Notes under the pieces: generated by a model
Database searches by the model: none
Told to the model about the DNA's origin: nothing
What the model saw: the letters and a program-made list of their open reading frames with translations, nothing else
Source of the DNA: Acidovorax sp. GW101-3H11
GTDB taxonomy: Bacteria > Pseudomonadota > Gammaproteobacteria > Burkholderiales > Burkholderiaceae_C
DNA length: 64,000 nt
Direction: 5' to 3'
NCBI RefSeq assembly: GCF_001633105.1
Contig: NZ_LUKZ01000027.1
Location: 28,767 to 92,766 of the forward strand
Shown here: positions 1 to 8,923 of the stretch, piece after piece
Layout of the letters: every line of letters begins with the position of its first letter
Numbering within the stretch: position 1 is the first letter of the stretch
Position numbers and translations under genes: made by a program

Positions 1-1455
1 CACGCTGTAGGCACGGCGTGTCTTGCGCTCCACGCGCGAGCCGACAAAACCGCTGCTGCCCGTCACGTCCTGCTCGGGTTCGGCCCGCACCGTGACCAAC
101 TCATCGCGGCCAAACGACAGGCTGGTGCTGCCCGCCGGAGCGCCCGCGCTGGGTGCACCAAAGTCGATGCGGCCATTGCCCACAAACGCGCCATCGCGGT
201 ACAGGCCAGCCGCGCCCGCAGGCCACACGCCAGGGGGCTGGGCAATCTGCGCGACCAGATAGGCCGCTTCTTCCACGGCCGGTGCCGCGCGCGTGAGCAG
301 CGTGGCGGGCGCCGTGTGGTTGCCCAGCGCCAGCGTCACCCGCTGGCCACTCGATGGCACAGTGATGCGCTGCGGTACGGCGAACTCGGTGGCAAAACCT
401 TTGTCGAGGGCGCTCACGTCAAACGTGGGCATGGCCTCCTCGGCGGCATTGCGGGACCGAGGCAGCGGTGCCATGGCGGGAGCAGGCGCGGATGCCATCG
501 CCACCATGCCCATCTGTGTACCAGCGCCTTGCGGTGGCGGCGCCACGTTCAGCCACCAGGGGCGCGGCAGCTGGCCCTGGGTGGCGCGGCCCGGCTGGCC
601 GGTGGAGAGCGTCAGCTGCACGCCGCTCCAGTCCTCGCCACTGTTCTGCGCCACCAGCGCCTGCCGCTCGATCAGCACTGTGGCCTTGGTCGCGTCCAGC
701 GTGGCGCGGTAGCTGGGCTGCCATCCGGGGCCGCGCACCTGGTAGGACAGGCGCAGCTCGGCCTCGCGCTCGGCGGCCAGGTTGATGGTGACGGACACCA
801 CCCGCGCACGCTGGCTGGCCACGCGGTCGCGTTCGGCCACCAGGGGCTTGAGGGCCAGCTCCAGCGCCTCCTGCTTGCGCTGGAGCTGGTGCGCGCGCGC
901 AAAGCTGTCCTGGCCCGACTTGCGCAGCACCTCAGCGGTGGCGGTGATCTGTGCGGGCGTGGGGCTGGCGGCGCGGGCGCCTGCTGCCGTCGCCGCTTCT
1001 TCGCCCGTGCCTGCGTGGGCCACGCTGCGCAGGTAACCATCCACCAGCTGCAGGGCCGAAGCCTCGGCCTTCACCCCCGCAATCTGGTCCTCCAGCTCGC
1101 GGATGCGGCCGTCGAGCGGGCTGGCACAGCCCGCCGCCACATCGCGGTCTTCGGTGAGCACGTTGAACTCGCCCACGCGCACAGCGGGGTCGGCATTAAT
1201 CTGCAGGCTTTGCACATCGAGCGACGCAGGCAGGCAGGCCAGCCGCAGGCTGCGCGCACCCGCAGCCACCTTGGCCACGCGCTCCACCGTGGCGCTGCCG
1301 GGGTAGACGGTGACGCGGGCGATGCGGGAGCTGTCCTGGGCGTGGACGGTGGCGGGCAGGGCGGCCAGGCCCGCAAGGCCCGCCATGACCAGCGCCTGCA
1401 GCAGGGCAAGCGGGGTGCGCAAGAGGGGGAGGAAGGGGGGGCTCACCGGGCGCAT
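1..1455 (-). CDS. MuiA-like DUF4139 protein, C-terminal end cut by the window
   Basis: An open frame of 485 codons runs from an ATG at 1455 off the left edge, so the C-terminus is missing. The N-terminus has a hydrophobic stretch ending in a signal-peptidase-like ATVHAQ at about residue 40, so export is likely. Next comes a beta-rich DUF4140-like part (RIARVTVYPG), then a helical part likely to be coiled coil, then the DUF4139-type C-terminal half with motifs such as GEDWSGVQLTLSTGQP and SFGRDELVTV. The mucoidy-inhibitor MuiA family has this layout; the biochemical function is not established. A LysR gene on the same strand lies 67 bp upstream. Family assignment is from recognised motifs; the function is unknown. 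Confidence 0.8.
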   Translation of the reverse strand, partial: MRPVSPPFLPLLRTPLALLQALVMAGLAGLAALPATVHAQDSSRIARVTVYPGSATVERVAKVAAGARSLRLACLPASLDVQSLQINADPAVRVGEFNVLTEDRDVAAGCASPLDGRIRELEDQIAGVKAEASALQLVDGYLRSVAHAGTGEEAATAAGARAASPTPAQITATAEVLRKSGQDSFARAHQLQRKQEALELALKPLVAERDRVASQRARVVSVTINLAAEREAELRLSYQVRGPGWQPSYRATLDATKATVLIERQALVAQNSGEDWSGVQLTLSTGQPGRATQGQLPRPWWLNVAPPPQGAGTQMGMVAMASAPAPAMAPLPRSRNAAEEAMPTFDVSALDKGFATEFAVPQRITVPSSGQRVTLALGNHTAPATLLTRAAPAVEEAAYLVAQIAQPPGVWPAGAAGLYRDGAFVGNGRIDFGAPSAGAPAGSTSLSFGRDELVTVRAEPEQDVTGSSGFVGSRVERKTRRAYSV

Positions 1456-1522
1456 GGGGCTCCTTGGGCGCGTTGGACGAAGGGACTGGGATGCTAGCAG
1501 CCGGGCGGTCTGCTGCTCGGGT

Positions 1523-2407
1523 TCACAACGCCCCCGGCACCTCCGCCGCCAGAAAGTCATACACCGCACGAATCCTGCGGCTGGTGCGGATCTCGCGGTG
1601 CACCGTGAGCCAGATGGGCAGCTCGGGCAGTGGCAGCTGCGGCAGCACGGCCACCACGTTGGTGTCGGTGCGGGCCATGTAGTGGCCCACAAACCCGATG
1701 CCCAAGCCTGCGCGCACCGCCTCCCAGTAGGCCATGAGGTCGTCGGTGCGAAACGCGAACTGCTCGCGCTCCACGGGGTAGCCCATGGCGGCAAAGCCTT
1801 GCACGATGTCCTCGTGCCGGTCGTTGCCCACCAGCTCATGTTGCAGCAGGTCGGGCGGCTGCTGGGGCGTGCCCTTGCGGCGCAGGTAGTCGCGGTGGGC
1901 ATAGGCGCCCAGCGTCACGGCGCCGATGCGCTTGGCCACCAGGCTGGCCTGGTCGGGGCGCACCATGCGCAGGGCGATGTCGGCCTCGCGCCGCAGCAGG
2001 TTGGTGACCTGGTTGCTGGCCACCAGCTCCACCTGCACCTCGGGCAGCACCTGGCGCATGCGGGCCAGCACGGGGGGCAGCAGCACGCAGGCCACGGGCT
2101 GGCTGGCGGTGATGCGCACGGTGCCGCTTACCTCCGCCTCGGCGCCCGACACGCTGCGCGCCAGCTGGTGCGCCCCGGCCTCCATGGCGCGGGCCGATTC
2201 GGCCAGCCGCAGCGCGGTGGCGGTGGGCAGCAGGCCGCGCCCCGTGCGCTCGAACAGCACTGCTCCCAGTTGCGATTCCAGCTCGGCAATGTGGCGGCCA
2301 ATGGTGGGCTGGCTGGCGTTCAGAACGCGCGCCGCGCCCAGCAGGCTGCCCTGGTCCAGCGCGGCCAGGAAGGACTGCACCAGGCTCCAGTCAAAGGTGG
2401 GTTTCAT
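1523..2407 (-). CDS. LysR-family transcriptional regulator
   Basis: A 294-aa protein of normal LysR length. The N-terminal winged helix-turn-helix is clear (FLAALDQGSLLGAARVLNAS then QPTIGRHIAELESQLGAVLF). It is followed by a periplasmic-binding-protein-like effector domain beginning near residue 90 (VSGTVRITASQPVACVLLPP). I chose the ATG at 2407 (MKPTFDWSLV) because the open frame further upstream is not LysR-like. It is divergent from the oxidoreductase at 2539, and a strong dyad at 2443-2469 lies between them, so it probably controls that gene and itself. The inducer cannot be read from sequence. Confidence 0.92.
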   Translation of the reverse strand: MKPTFDWSLVQSFLAALDQGSLLGAARVLNASQPTIGRHIAELESQLGAVLFERTGRGLLPTATALRLAESARAMEAGAHQLARSVSGAEAEVSGTVRITASQPVACVLLPPVLARMRQVLPEVQVELVASNQVTNLLRREADIALRMVRPDQASLVAKRIGAVTLGAYAHRDYLRRKGTPQQPPDLLQHELVGNDRHEDIVQGFAAMGYPVEREQFAFRTDDLMAYWEAVRAGLGIGFVGHYMARTDTNVVAVLPQLPLPELPIWLTVHREIRTSRRIRAVYDFLAAEVPGAL

Positions 2408-2442
2408 GGCGATAGCGTGCCCGCAGCAGCAGGGTTTGAGGT

Positions 2443-2469
2443 ATTCAAATCTGCATTGCAGGTATGAAT
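2443..2469. promoter_or_regulatory. Nested dyad, likely LysR operator
   Basis: Arms ATTCA (2443-2447) and TGAAT (2465-2469) enclose a second perfect dyad, CTGCA-T-TGCAG (2451-2461), all centred on 2456. The site lies in the 131-bp gap between the divergent LysR gene (start 2407) and the oxidoreductase (start 2539), where LysR proteins normally bind. Symmetry is read directly; binding is inferred. Confidence 0.55.
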
Positions 2470-2538
2470 GGTTAGGCAATTGTGTAACGGTGCGCGCGTT
2501 TCCACAATCACTCCATCCCTTCCGAACGGAGTGCCCCC

Positions 2539-3597
2539 ATGACCTCTTCCCCCCTCTCCCAACCCGCAGCGCACAGCCCCCGCACCGTGCTGATCCTGGG
2601 CGCACGGGGCCGCCTGGGCCTGGCCGCTGCGCGTGCATTTGCCCAGGCGGGCTGGCAGGTGCTGGCGCAGGTGCGGCCCGCTTCCCACGGCGCCGCTGGC
2701 ACAGGGGGCATGGCCTTGCCCGCCATCCCCGGGGTGTGGTGGATGCCGGTGGCGGTCCATGAGACCGCCGCGCTGGCCGCCCAGGCCCAGGGGGCGCAGG
2801 TGGTGGTGCACGCCCTCAACCCGCCCTACACCGACCAGGCCTGGCGCACCCAGGCGCCTGCGCTGATGGAGGCCGCCATTGCCGTCGCGCGCCAGCTGGG
2901 TGCCACGCTGATGCTGCCCGGCAACGTCTACAACTTTGGCGAAGCGATGCCCGCCGTGCTGCACGAGGACACGCCCCAGGCCGCCACCGGCACCAAGGGC
3001 CGCCTGCGTGTGCAGCTGGAGCAGCGCCTGCAGGCCGCCACGCAGGACGGTAGCCTGCGCGCCGTGGTGCTGCGTGCAGGCGACTTTTTTGGCAGCGGCG
3101 CGGGCGGCCTGCTCGACCAGGTCATCGCCAAGCGCCTGCCGCAGGGCCGCGTCACCCTGCCGGGCCCGGCCCACGTGGCCACGCCCTGGGCCTATCTGCC
3201 CGACCTGGCCCGCACCTTTGTGCGCGTGGCCGAGCAGCGCCAGCACCTGGCCGCGTTCGACACCTTGCACTTTGCCGGGCACCACGCCACGGGCCAGCAA
3301 TGGGTGCAGGCCCTGGCGGCAGTGGCGGCCACGCAGGGCTGGCTGCCGCCTGCCGGTGCGCTGCGTGTGGGCGCCACGCCCTGGCCGCTGCTGCAGGTGG
3401 TGGGGCTGCTGGTGCCCATGCTGCAGGCCGTGGCCTCCATGCGCTACCTGTGGCGCACCCCGCACCGGCTGGACAACACCCGCCTCACCGCGCTGATTGG
3501 CGACGAGCCGCACACCCCGTTCGACACCGCCGTGCGCCAGGCGCTGGCCGACCTGGGCTGGGCGCGCGCTGCGCCTGCGCAAGTGGCCGCCGCCTGA
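2539..3597 (+). CDS. NAD(P)-binding epimerase/dehydratase-like protein
   Basis: A 352-aa protein starting MTSSPLSQPAAH. A Rossmann nucleotide-binding motif GARGRLGLAAARAF lies near residue 24, so this is an atypical or extended SDR with the GxxGxxG pattern. The mid part contains PGNVYNFGEAMP, followed by an LRAGDFFG segment, both typical of NAD-dependent epimerase/dehydratase relatives. The canonical YxxxK catalytic pair is not obvious, so catalysis is uncertain. It is divergent from the LysR gene at 1523-2407 and 41 bp upstream of the nitroreductase-like gene on the same strand, suggesting a LysR-controlled two-gene unit. The substrate is unknown. Confidence 0.78.
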   Translation: MTSSPLSQPAAHSPRTVLILGARGRLGLAAARAFAQAGWQVLAQVRPASHGAAGTGGMALPAIPGVWWMPVAVHETAALAAQAQGAQVVVHALNPPYTDQAWRTQAPALMEAAIAVARQLGATLMLPGNVYNFGEAMPAVLHEDTPQAATGTKGRLRVQLEQRLQAATQDGSLRAVVLRAGDFFGSGAGGLLDQVIAKRLPQGRVTLPGPAHVATPWAYLPDLARTFVRVAEQRQHLAAFDTLHFAGHHATGQQWVQALAAVAATQGWLPPAGALRVGATPWPLLQVVGLLVPMLQAVASMRYLWRTPHRLDNTRLTALIGDEPHTPFDTAVRQALADLGWARAAPAQVAAA

Positions 3598-3638
3598 ACC
3601 CTTCACCCACCCCGTCCAACTATCCCCGGAGCACATCC

Positions 3639-4826
3639 ATGAACCGACGCAACTTCATCCGTCTGGCCGGTGGTGGCACCATTGCCGCCGCTACCGTAGG
3701 CACGCTGGCCGCCTGCGGCGCGGTGGGCACCCACTACCCCGCCGAAGCCGTGGAGGCCTGGCAAGGCCCGGTGGGCCACACCGAGGTGCGGCGCCGCGCC
3801 GTGGCCTATGCCATCACCGCGCCCAACCCGCACAACCTGCAGCCCTGGCTGGTGGACCTGCGCGAGGAAGGCGTCATCACCCTGCGCACCGACCGTGAGC
3901 GCGTGCTGCCCCACACCGACCCGCTGGGCCGCCAGATCCTGATCGGCCACGGCGCGTTTCTGGAACTGCTGGTGATGGCGCTGGCCCAGCAGGGCGTGGC
4001 CAGCCAGGTGCAGCTGTGGCCGCAGGGTGAGCTGCCCCCGGCGCTGAAGGACTGGGACGACCGCCCCGTGGCGCGCATCACCCTCCAGCCCGGCGGCCAG
4101 CCTGACCCGCTGTTTGCCCAGGTACTGCTGCGCCGCACGCCCAAGGCCGACTTCGACACCACCCGCCCTGTGGCGCCCGAACAGCTGGCCTGCCTGCTGG
4201 CAAGCACCCCCGCAATCCCGCAGCCCCGGTTGCACATCGGCGGCACCGTGGCCGACGACCAGCTGCCCGCACTGCGCACGCTGTGCTGGGAGTCCGCCCA
4301 GGTCGAGCTGCTCACGCCCCGCACCATGATGGAAAGCATCCACCTCACCCGCGTGGGCCCGGCGGAGATCCTGCGGCACCGCGACGGCATCTCCATCAAC
4401 ACCCCCTTTGTGCGTGCCGTGACCGCCTTGGGCATGTTCGACCGCACCCAGCCCCCGGCCGAAGGCAGCGCCGCCTACAAAAGCGCCATGGGCCGCTTCG
4501 AAGGCCACAGCCGCACGGCCATGGGTTTTGTGTGGATCACCGGCCCCAACACGCGCAGCGACCAGATCCAGGCCGGGCGTGCCTATGTGCGCCTGCAGCT
4601 GCAGGCCACCGCGCTGGGCGTGGGCATGCACCCCATGAGCCAGGCCGTGCAGGAATTTGCAGAGATGGCGCCGCATTTCGAACGCGCGCACCAGCTGGTG
4701 CTAGGCCAGCCCGCACCACGCACGCCACACGACGCCACGGTGCAGATGTTCTGCCGCATCGGCTACCCACAGACCGAGGCCCCCGCCACGCCGCGCAGGC
4801 CGCTGGAGAAGATGTTGGTGACCTGA
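3639..4826 (+). CDS. Tat-exported nitroreductase-like (Acg family) lipoprotein
   Basis: A 395-aa protein. The N-terminus RRNFIRLAGGG is a twin-arginine signal, and a lipobox LAAC follows at about residues 25-28, so it should be exported folded and lipid-anchored. The body resembles the Acg-type FMN-binding nitroreductase family (NPHNLQPWLVDL, an HGAFLELLVMAL segment, and ALGVGMHPMSQAVQEF near the end). FMN loading in the cytoplasm would explain the Tat signal. An alternative longer frame from 3300 is rejected because the ATG at 3639 has a GGAG ribosome site 8-9 bases upstream and starts the signal peptide. Its physiological substrate is unknown. Confidence 0.82.
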   Translation: MNRRNFIRLAGGGTIAAATVGTLAACGAVGTHYPAEAVEAWQGPVGHTEVRRRAVAYAITAPNPHNLQPWLVDLREEGVITLRTDRERVLPHTDPLGRQILIGHGAFLELLVMALAQQGVASQVQLWPQGELPPALKDWDDRPVARITLQPGGQPDPLFAQVLLRRTPKADFDTTRPVAPEQLACLLASTPAIPQPRLHIGGTVADDQLPALRTLCWESAQVELLTPRTMMESIHLTRVGPAEILRHRDGISINTPFVRAVTALGMFDRTQPPAEGSAAYKSAMGRFEGHSRTAMGFVWITGPNTRSDQIQAGRAYVRLQLQATALGVGMHPMSQAVQEFAEMAPHFERAHQLVLGQPAPRTPHDATVQMFCRIGYPQTEAPATPRRPLEKMLVT

Positions 4827-4868
4827 GGTGGGCGGCTGAGAGCCGTTCAAGACGGCGCGATGGAACGA

Positions 4869-5783
4869 CTAGGGCAGTCGCTTGCGGCACAGGCTGACGA
4901 ACTCCTGTGCGGCGCGCGACTGGGCCTGGCGCGGCTGGAAGGCCAGCAGTGCCCGAAAGTGGACGCCCCCGGTGGTGATGGGAATGCTGCGCAGGCCCAG
5001 GGGTGCGTGTTCTGCGGCCACCAGCGGGTTGGTGATGGCCAGGCCGGCGCCCGCCAGCACCAGGGCACATTGCGTGGCGCTGTAGGGCGTTTCGATCACG
5101 AAACGTGGCGTGATCCCGGCGTCGGAGAACGCCTGTTCCAGCCTGCGCTGCGCGGGGTCGGTGGCCGACAGGCCGATCAGCGGGGCATCGCGCAGGTCCG
5201 CCAGGTCCAGCACCGCCTTGCGGGCCAGGGGGTGGGTGGCGGGCAGGGCGCACACAGCAGGCAACTCGTAGAAGGTGGAGGACACCAGGCCGCTGGTGTC
5301 CGCCTCGTCGCCGAGAAAGGCCAGGTCCACCGCACCCTGGAACAGTGCTTCGCGCAGCACCTTGGAGCTGTCCACCATCAGCAGGCAGCGCGTGCGGGGA
5401 TAGTGCCGCTGGAACTCGGCCAGAACCCCCGGCATGATGCTTGCCGCCATCGCATGCAGGCTGCCGATGCGCAGCACGGTGTCCTCGTGCGACTGCAGCG
5501 CCACTATCTTGCGCTGCACGGCGCCCAGCCCTTCGTACACACGCTCGATTTCTTCCATCAGCGCATGGGCCTCGGGGGTGGGCACCAGGCGCCCCTTGGG
5601 CCGGTCGAAAAGCGTGAGTTGCGCGCGGCTTTCCAGTTGCTGCAGCAGCTGCGTGATGGCGGGCTGGCTCACGTGCAGTGCGGCCGCTGCGCGGTTGGCG
5701 GAGCCCAGTTGCATCACCGTGCGGAACACCTCGATCTGGCGGGTGCTCACTGCTTTGGCATCGTGCGCGGGCAGGCTTTTCAT
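4869..5783 (-). CDS. LysR-family transcriptional regulator
   Basis: A 304-aa LysR protein (MKSLPAHDAKAVSTRQ). The helix-turn-helix is VMQLGSANRAAAALHVSQPA followed by ITQLLQQLESRAQLTLFDR; the effector-binding domain follows. Another in-frame ATG lies 33 bases upstream at 5816, but it would overlap the divergent PLP enzyme frame, so 5783 is preferred. The AT-rich 70-bp gap to the divergent gene at 5854 suggests joint control of the PLP enzyme and Bug binding protein downstream of it. The effector is unknown. Confidence 0.9.
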   Translation of the reverse strand: MKSLPAHDAKAVSTRQIEVFRTVMQLGSANRAAAALHVSQPAITQLLQQLESRAQLTLFDRPKGRLVPTPEAHALMEEIERVYEGLGAVQRKIVALQSHEDTVLRIGSLHAMAASIMPGVLAEFQRHYPRTRCLLMVDSSKVLREALFQGAVDLAFLGDEADTSGLVSSTFYELPAVCALPATHPLARKAVLDLADLRDAPLIGLSATDPAQRRLEQAFSDAGITPRFVIETPYSATQCALVLAGAGLAITNPLVAAEHAPLGLRSIPITTGGVHFRALLAFQPRQAQSRAAQEFVSLCRKRLP

Positions 5784-5853
5784 ATAAATTTTACTTAATT
5801 CAAATGGCTGCGGCATGGTACTGCGCCGCGCCTTGCCTGGCTACGATGCAGGC

Positions 5854-7047
5854 ATGAATCTCGATCATTCCTTCGGTGTGGAAACTTGGCATACGCAGCC
5901 GTCCGCAGGGGGCAGAGTGGCCCAGAACGAGCGCCTCTGCGGCCTGCGCTGCATTGCCTGTAGCGCGCAGTACCCTGTGCAGGACATGCCGGCCGGATGC
6001 CCCGCGTGCGCAGCACGGGGCACGCCATCCAGCGTGGAGGCGGTCTACAGTGCGTTGCCGCGCAGGCTCGCTGCAAGCAGTTCTGGTTATAGATGGGGGG
6101 AATGGCTGCCGTACACCCACGGGGTGTCGCTGGGCGAGGGGAACACACCCTGCCTGGGGCTGCCACGGCTGGCGCAGCGCCTGGGCATCCGGCAACTCAG
6201 CGCCAAGCACGAGGGCCTGAACCCCACAGGCTCGCACAAGGACCGCATGTCGGCCCAGGCCGTAGCGCGCGCCCTGGCGGTGGACGCCCACAAGGTGGTG
6301 CTCGCCTCCAGCGGCAACGCGGCGGTGTCTGCCGCTGCCTACTGCGCTGCAGCGGGCTTGCCTTGTGAGGTTGCCACCTACCGCGACATGCCCGCGCCTT
6401 TTGCCCGCGCGCTGGACCGGCTGGGCGCCCGCCGTGTGGCGTTTGACCAGGGCCCGGACCGCTGGGCCCATGTGCGCAGGCAGGTAGAGGAGGAGGGCGC
6501 TTTTGCGCTCACCAACTTCAGTGTGCCAGCCGTGGGCAGCCCGGCTTTTGGGGTGGAAGGGTACCGCGCGGTGGCGCTGGAATGTGTGGCCGAGGGCTGC
6601 GTGCCCGACCACGTGATCGTGCCCACGGCGCGCGGGGACCTGCTGTGGGGCATGTACAGCGCGCTGCGCGACCTGCTGGCCGCAGGCCTCATCGCCCGCA
6701 TGCCCCGCCTGTGGGCCGTGGAACCCTTTGCGCGGCTGAGCCAGGTGCTGGCCGGGGCTCCGGCCCAGGCGGATTTTGGCGGCAGCACCGCACAGTTCTC
6801 GATTGCGGGCAGCACCGTCACCTTGCAACAGCAGATCGCGGTGCAGCGGTCGGGCGGCGGCGCTGTGGTGGTGGGCGATGCCGATGCGGCGCGGGGCGTG
6901 GCCGAACTGGGCGCCCAGGGCCTGTGGGTGGAGCTGTGTGCAGGCGCCTGTGTGGGTGCCGCCGCGCAGTTGTGCCAGCACGGCCACATTGCCCCGCAAG
7001 ACCATGTGTTGCTGCTGCTCACCGCCAAGGGCGACCGCGACGCCTGA
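5854..7047 (+). CDS. Threonine-synthase-like PLP-dependent enzyme
   Basis: A 397-aa fold-type II PLP enzyme. The N-terminus carries a zinc-ribbon-like CxxC pair (CIAC and CPAC) as in many threonine synthases. The PLP lysine is K129 in the motif GSHKDR, preceded by an asparagine-containing loop (KHEGLNPTG). ASSGNAAVSAAAYCAAAG is the phosphate/substrate loop. The context (divergent LysR, Bug binding protein immediately downstream) suggests a catabolic or lyase role on an imported compound rather than housekeeping threonine synthesis. I therefore give no gene symbol. A start at 5815 is possible but less likely, since it runs into the LysR promoter. Confidence 0.82.
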   Translation: MNLDHSFGVETWHTQPSAGGRVAQNERLCGLRCIACSAQYPVQDMPAGCPACAARGTPSSVEAVYSALPRRLAASSSGYRWGEWLPYTHGVSLGEGNTPCLGLPRLAQRLGIRQLSAKHEGLNPTGSHKDRMSAQAVARALAVDAHKVVLASSGNAAVSAAAYCAAAGLPCEVATYRDMPAPFARALDRLGARRVAFDQGPDRWAHVRRQVEEEGAFALTNFSVPAVGSPAFGVEGYRAVALECVAEGCVPDHVIVPTARGDLLWGMYSALRDLLAAGLIARMPRLWAVEPFARLSQVLAGAPAQADFGGSTAQFSIAGSTVTLQQQIAVQRSGGGAVVVGDADAARGVAELGAQGLWVELCAGACVGAAAQLCQHGHIAPQDHVLLLLTAKGDRDA

Positions 7048-7107
7048 GCCCTGCGGCGACACGCATTTCTCCACCAACCCTGTTCGCCTTTACCAAGGAC
7101 TCCCGCC

Positions 7108-8076
7108 ATGACCAATCTGCTTCGCCGTGCGCTGTTAGTCGCGTGCACCTGCCTTGTGGGCACCAGTGCCCTGGCTGCCTACCCCGACAAGCCGGTGCGG
7201 CTGATCGTGCCCTGGGCGCCGGGGGGCAGCACCGATGCCATCGCCCGTGCCATGGCCCAGCGCATGGGCGAATCGCTGGGGCAGAGCGTGGTGGTGGACA
7301 ACCGCTCCGGCGCGTCCGGGCGCATTGGCACCGAAGCGGCCGCCAAGGCCGCGCCCGACGGGTACACCATCGCCCTGGTCGAACTGCCCCATGCCATTGC
7401 CCCCGCCGTCACGGCCAAGCTGCCATATGACCTGCTCAAGGATTTCACGCCCATCTCGCTGGTCGGAACCTCGCCGTTGCTGCTGTTCGTCAACGGCAGC
7501 AAGTACAAGACGGGCGACATCAAGGGGTTCTTGAAGGACGCGCGCGCCAGCGCGGTCCCCATCACGCTGGCCCACAGTGGCAACGGCTCCATCAGCCACC
7601 TGTCCTCCGAGCTGCTGGCGGGCGCCAGCGGGGTCAAGATCAACCCCATTCCCTACCGTGGTTCGGCCCCAGCGCTCACGGACGTGGCGGCAGAGCAGGT
7701 GGGCGGCCACTTTGCCACGCTGGCCAGCGGCAGCGCGCTTCTGGCAGCGGGCAAGATCTCGGTGCTCATGACCACGGGCCCCGCGCGCCTGCCGGCCATG
7801 CCACAGGTGCCCACCGCGCGCGAGGCCGGCCTGGCGGGCATGCAGTTCAACCAGTGGTGGGCCCTGGTCGCGCCCGCCACCACGCCCATCGACGTGATCG
7901 AGCGGCTGCGCAAGGAAGCGATCGCCGCGCTGGAGCACCCCGCCACGCGCGAGCGGCTCACCACGCTGGGCATTGACCTCAAGGGCTCGACGCGCGACGA
8001 GTTGCGTGCCTTCATGCGCGACGAGGTCCACCACTGGGGCGCGGTGGTGCGCAAGATCGGGCTGCAGCCGGAGTGA
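7108..8076 (+). CDS. Bug-family (TctC-like) periplasmic solute-binding protein
   Basis: A 322-aa protein with a clear signal peptide (LLVACTCLVGTSALA). The mature part opens with YPDKPVRLIVPWAPGGSTDA, the hallmark of the Bordetella uptake gene (Bug)/TctC family. Other family segments are VVDNRSGASGRIGTEAAAKA, PDGYT and HSGNGSISHLSSELL. Such proteins bind carboxylates or amides in the periplasm and deliver them to a tripartite tricarboxylate transporter. No TctA/TctB membrane genes are in this window. It lies 60 bp after the PLP enzyme, probably in one transcript controlled by the LysR at 4869-5783. The ligand is unknown. Confidence 0.92.
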   Translation: MTNLLRRALLVACTCLVGTSALAAYPDKPVRLIVPWAPGGSTDAIARAMAQRMGESLGQSVVVDNRSGASGRIGTEAAAKAAPDGYTIALVELPHAIAPAVTAKLPYDLLKDFTPISLVGTSPLLLFVNGSKYKTGDIKGFLKDARASAVPITLAHSGNGSISHLSSELLAGASGVKINPIPYRGSAPALTDVAAEQVGGHFATLASGSALLAAGKISVLMTTGPARLPAMPQVPTAREAGLAGMQFNQWWALVAPATTPIDVIERLRKEAIAALEHPATRERLTTLGIDLKGSTRDELRAFMRDEVHHWGAVVRKIGLQPE

Positions 8077-8097
8077 TCCTCCGCCGTGCGGCGGGGC

Positions 8098-8640
8098 TCA
8101 ACGCGCCGGGGGAGGCGCCAGGTACTCCCGCACCAGGGCCCGCGCGCGGTGCAGGCGGCTTTTGGCCGCCTCGCGCGTCACGCCCAGGCGTTCGCTCATC
8201 TCCTCGATGGTCAGCTCCTCGAAGTCGCGCAGCAGCAGTGCCTCGCGGTAGAGGGGCGGCAGCGAGTCGATGGCCAGGGCCAGGTCGTGGCGCAGTTCGT
8301 GGTCGGGGCGGTGCGACCAGGCGAGGTTGTCCTCCACCTGCGCCAGCGGCTCGCCCTTGAGCCAGGCCAGCATGGGCCGCATGCACAGCCGCTGCACGAT
8401 GCGCACCACCCAGCCGCCAAACGCCGCCACCTCGCGCAGTGCGCCCACGTGGCGGTAGACGATGATCATGGCCTCCTGCACCACGTCGTCCGTCGCGGTG
8501 GTGGCCGCGCAGTGGCGCAGGGCATAGCGGCGGATGTCGGGACGGGTCAGGCGCAGCAGCTGCTCCATCGCCACGGCATCACCGCTGCGCGCGGCGGGCA
8601 GCAGCTGGGCCACAGTGAGGGGTGGGGGCGTTGCTGTCAT
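8098..8640 (-). CDS. ECF-type RNA polymerase sigma factor
   Basis: A 180-aa protein. Region 2 is visible as TATDDVVQEAMIIVYRHVGAL followed by a W-rich segment. Region 4 is LPPLYREALLLRDFEELTIE then EMSERLGVTREAAKSRLHRA, ending shortly after, the normal size for group 4 (ECF) sigma factors. It starts 10 bp after the DUF2892 gene upstream, so the two are probably cotranscribed. No anti-sigma gene is adjacent on the 3' side; the convergent neighbour is the Bug gene, 21 bp away. Confidence 0.9.
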   Translation of the reverse strand: MTATPPPLTVAQLLPAARSGDAVAMEQLLRLTRPDIRRYALRHCAATTATDDVVQEAMIIVYRHVGALREVAAFGGWVVRIVQRLCMRPMLAWLKGEPLAQVEDNLAWSHRPDHELRHDLALAIDSLPPLYREALLLRDFEELTIEEMSERLGVTREAAKSRLHRARALVREYLAPPPAR

Positions 8641-8650
8641 GGGGCGCCGC

Positions 8651-8854
8651 TCACTCGACAGGTTTGCGGCCCACCATGGCGCAGGCGGGGCAGTAGCCGA
8701 ACGCCCCGCTCAGGATGCTGCCCACGCCCGAGGCGGCCAACGCCAGGCCCAGGGGCGAGGCGGATAGCCACCACAGACCTGCGGCGATGAGGGCGACCCC
8801 GCCGACAACGCGCAGCAGGCTTTCGGGGCGGGTGATGTTCTTGCGGTACAGCAT
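8651..8854 (-). CDS. Small DUF2892 (YgaP-like) inner membrane protein
   Basis: A 67-aa protein (MLYRKNITRPESLLRVVGG). It has two hydrophobic helices separated by a short loop, the DUF2892 pattern, and ends in FGYCPACAMVGRKPVE with a CPAC motif. The ATG at 8854 has a good ribosome site (AAGGAG) about 7 bases upstream, which rules out the longer frame to 8971. It is the first gene of a likely two-gene unit with the ECF sigma factor 10 bp downstream. It could be a membrane partner of that sigma factor or just a co-regulated stress protein; this cannot be decided here. Confidence 0.8.
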   Translation of the reverse strand: MLYRKNITRPESLLRVVGGVALIAAGLWWLSASPLGLALAASGVGSILSGAFGYCPACAMVGRKPVE

Positions 8855-8923
8855 GGTGAAAAGCTCCTTGGTGGGGTGACGAAGGCGCCAGCACAGGGCG
8901 CCTCCCCTACCAAGAGCGACGGG

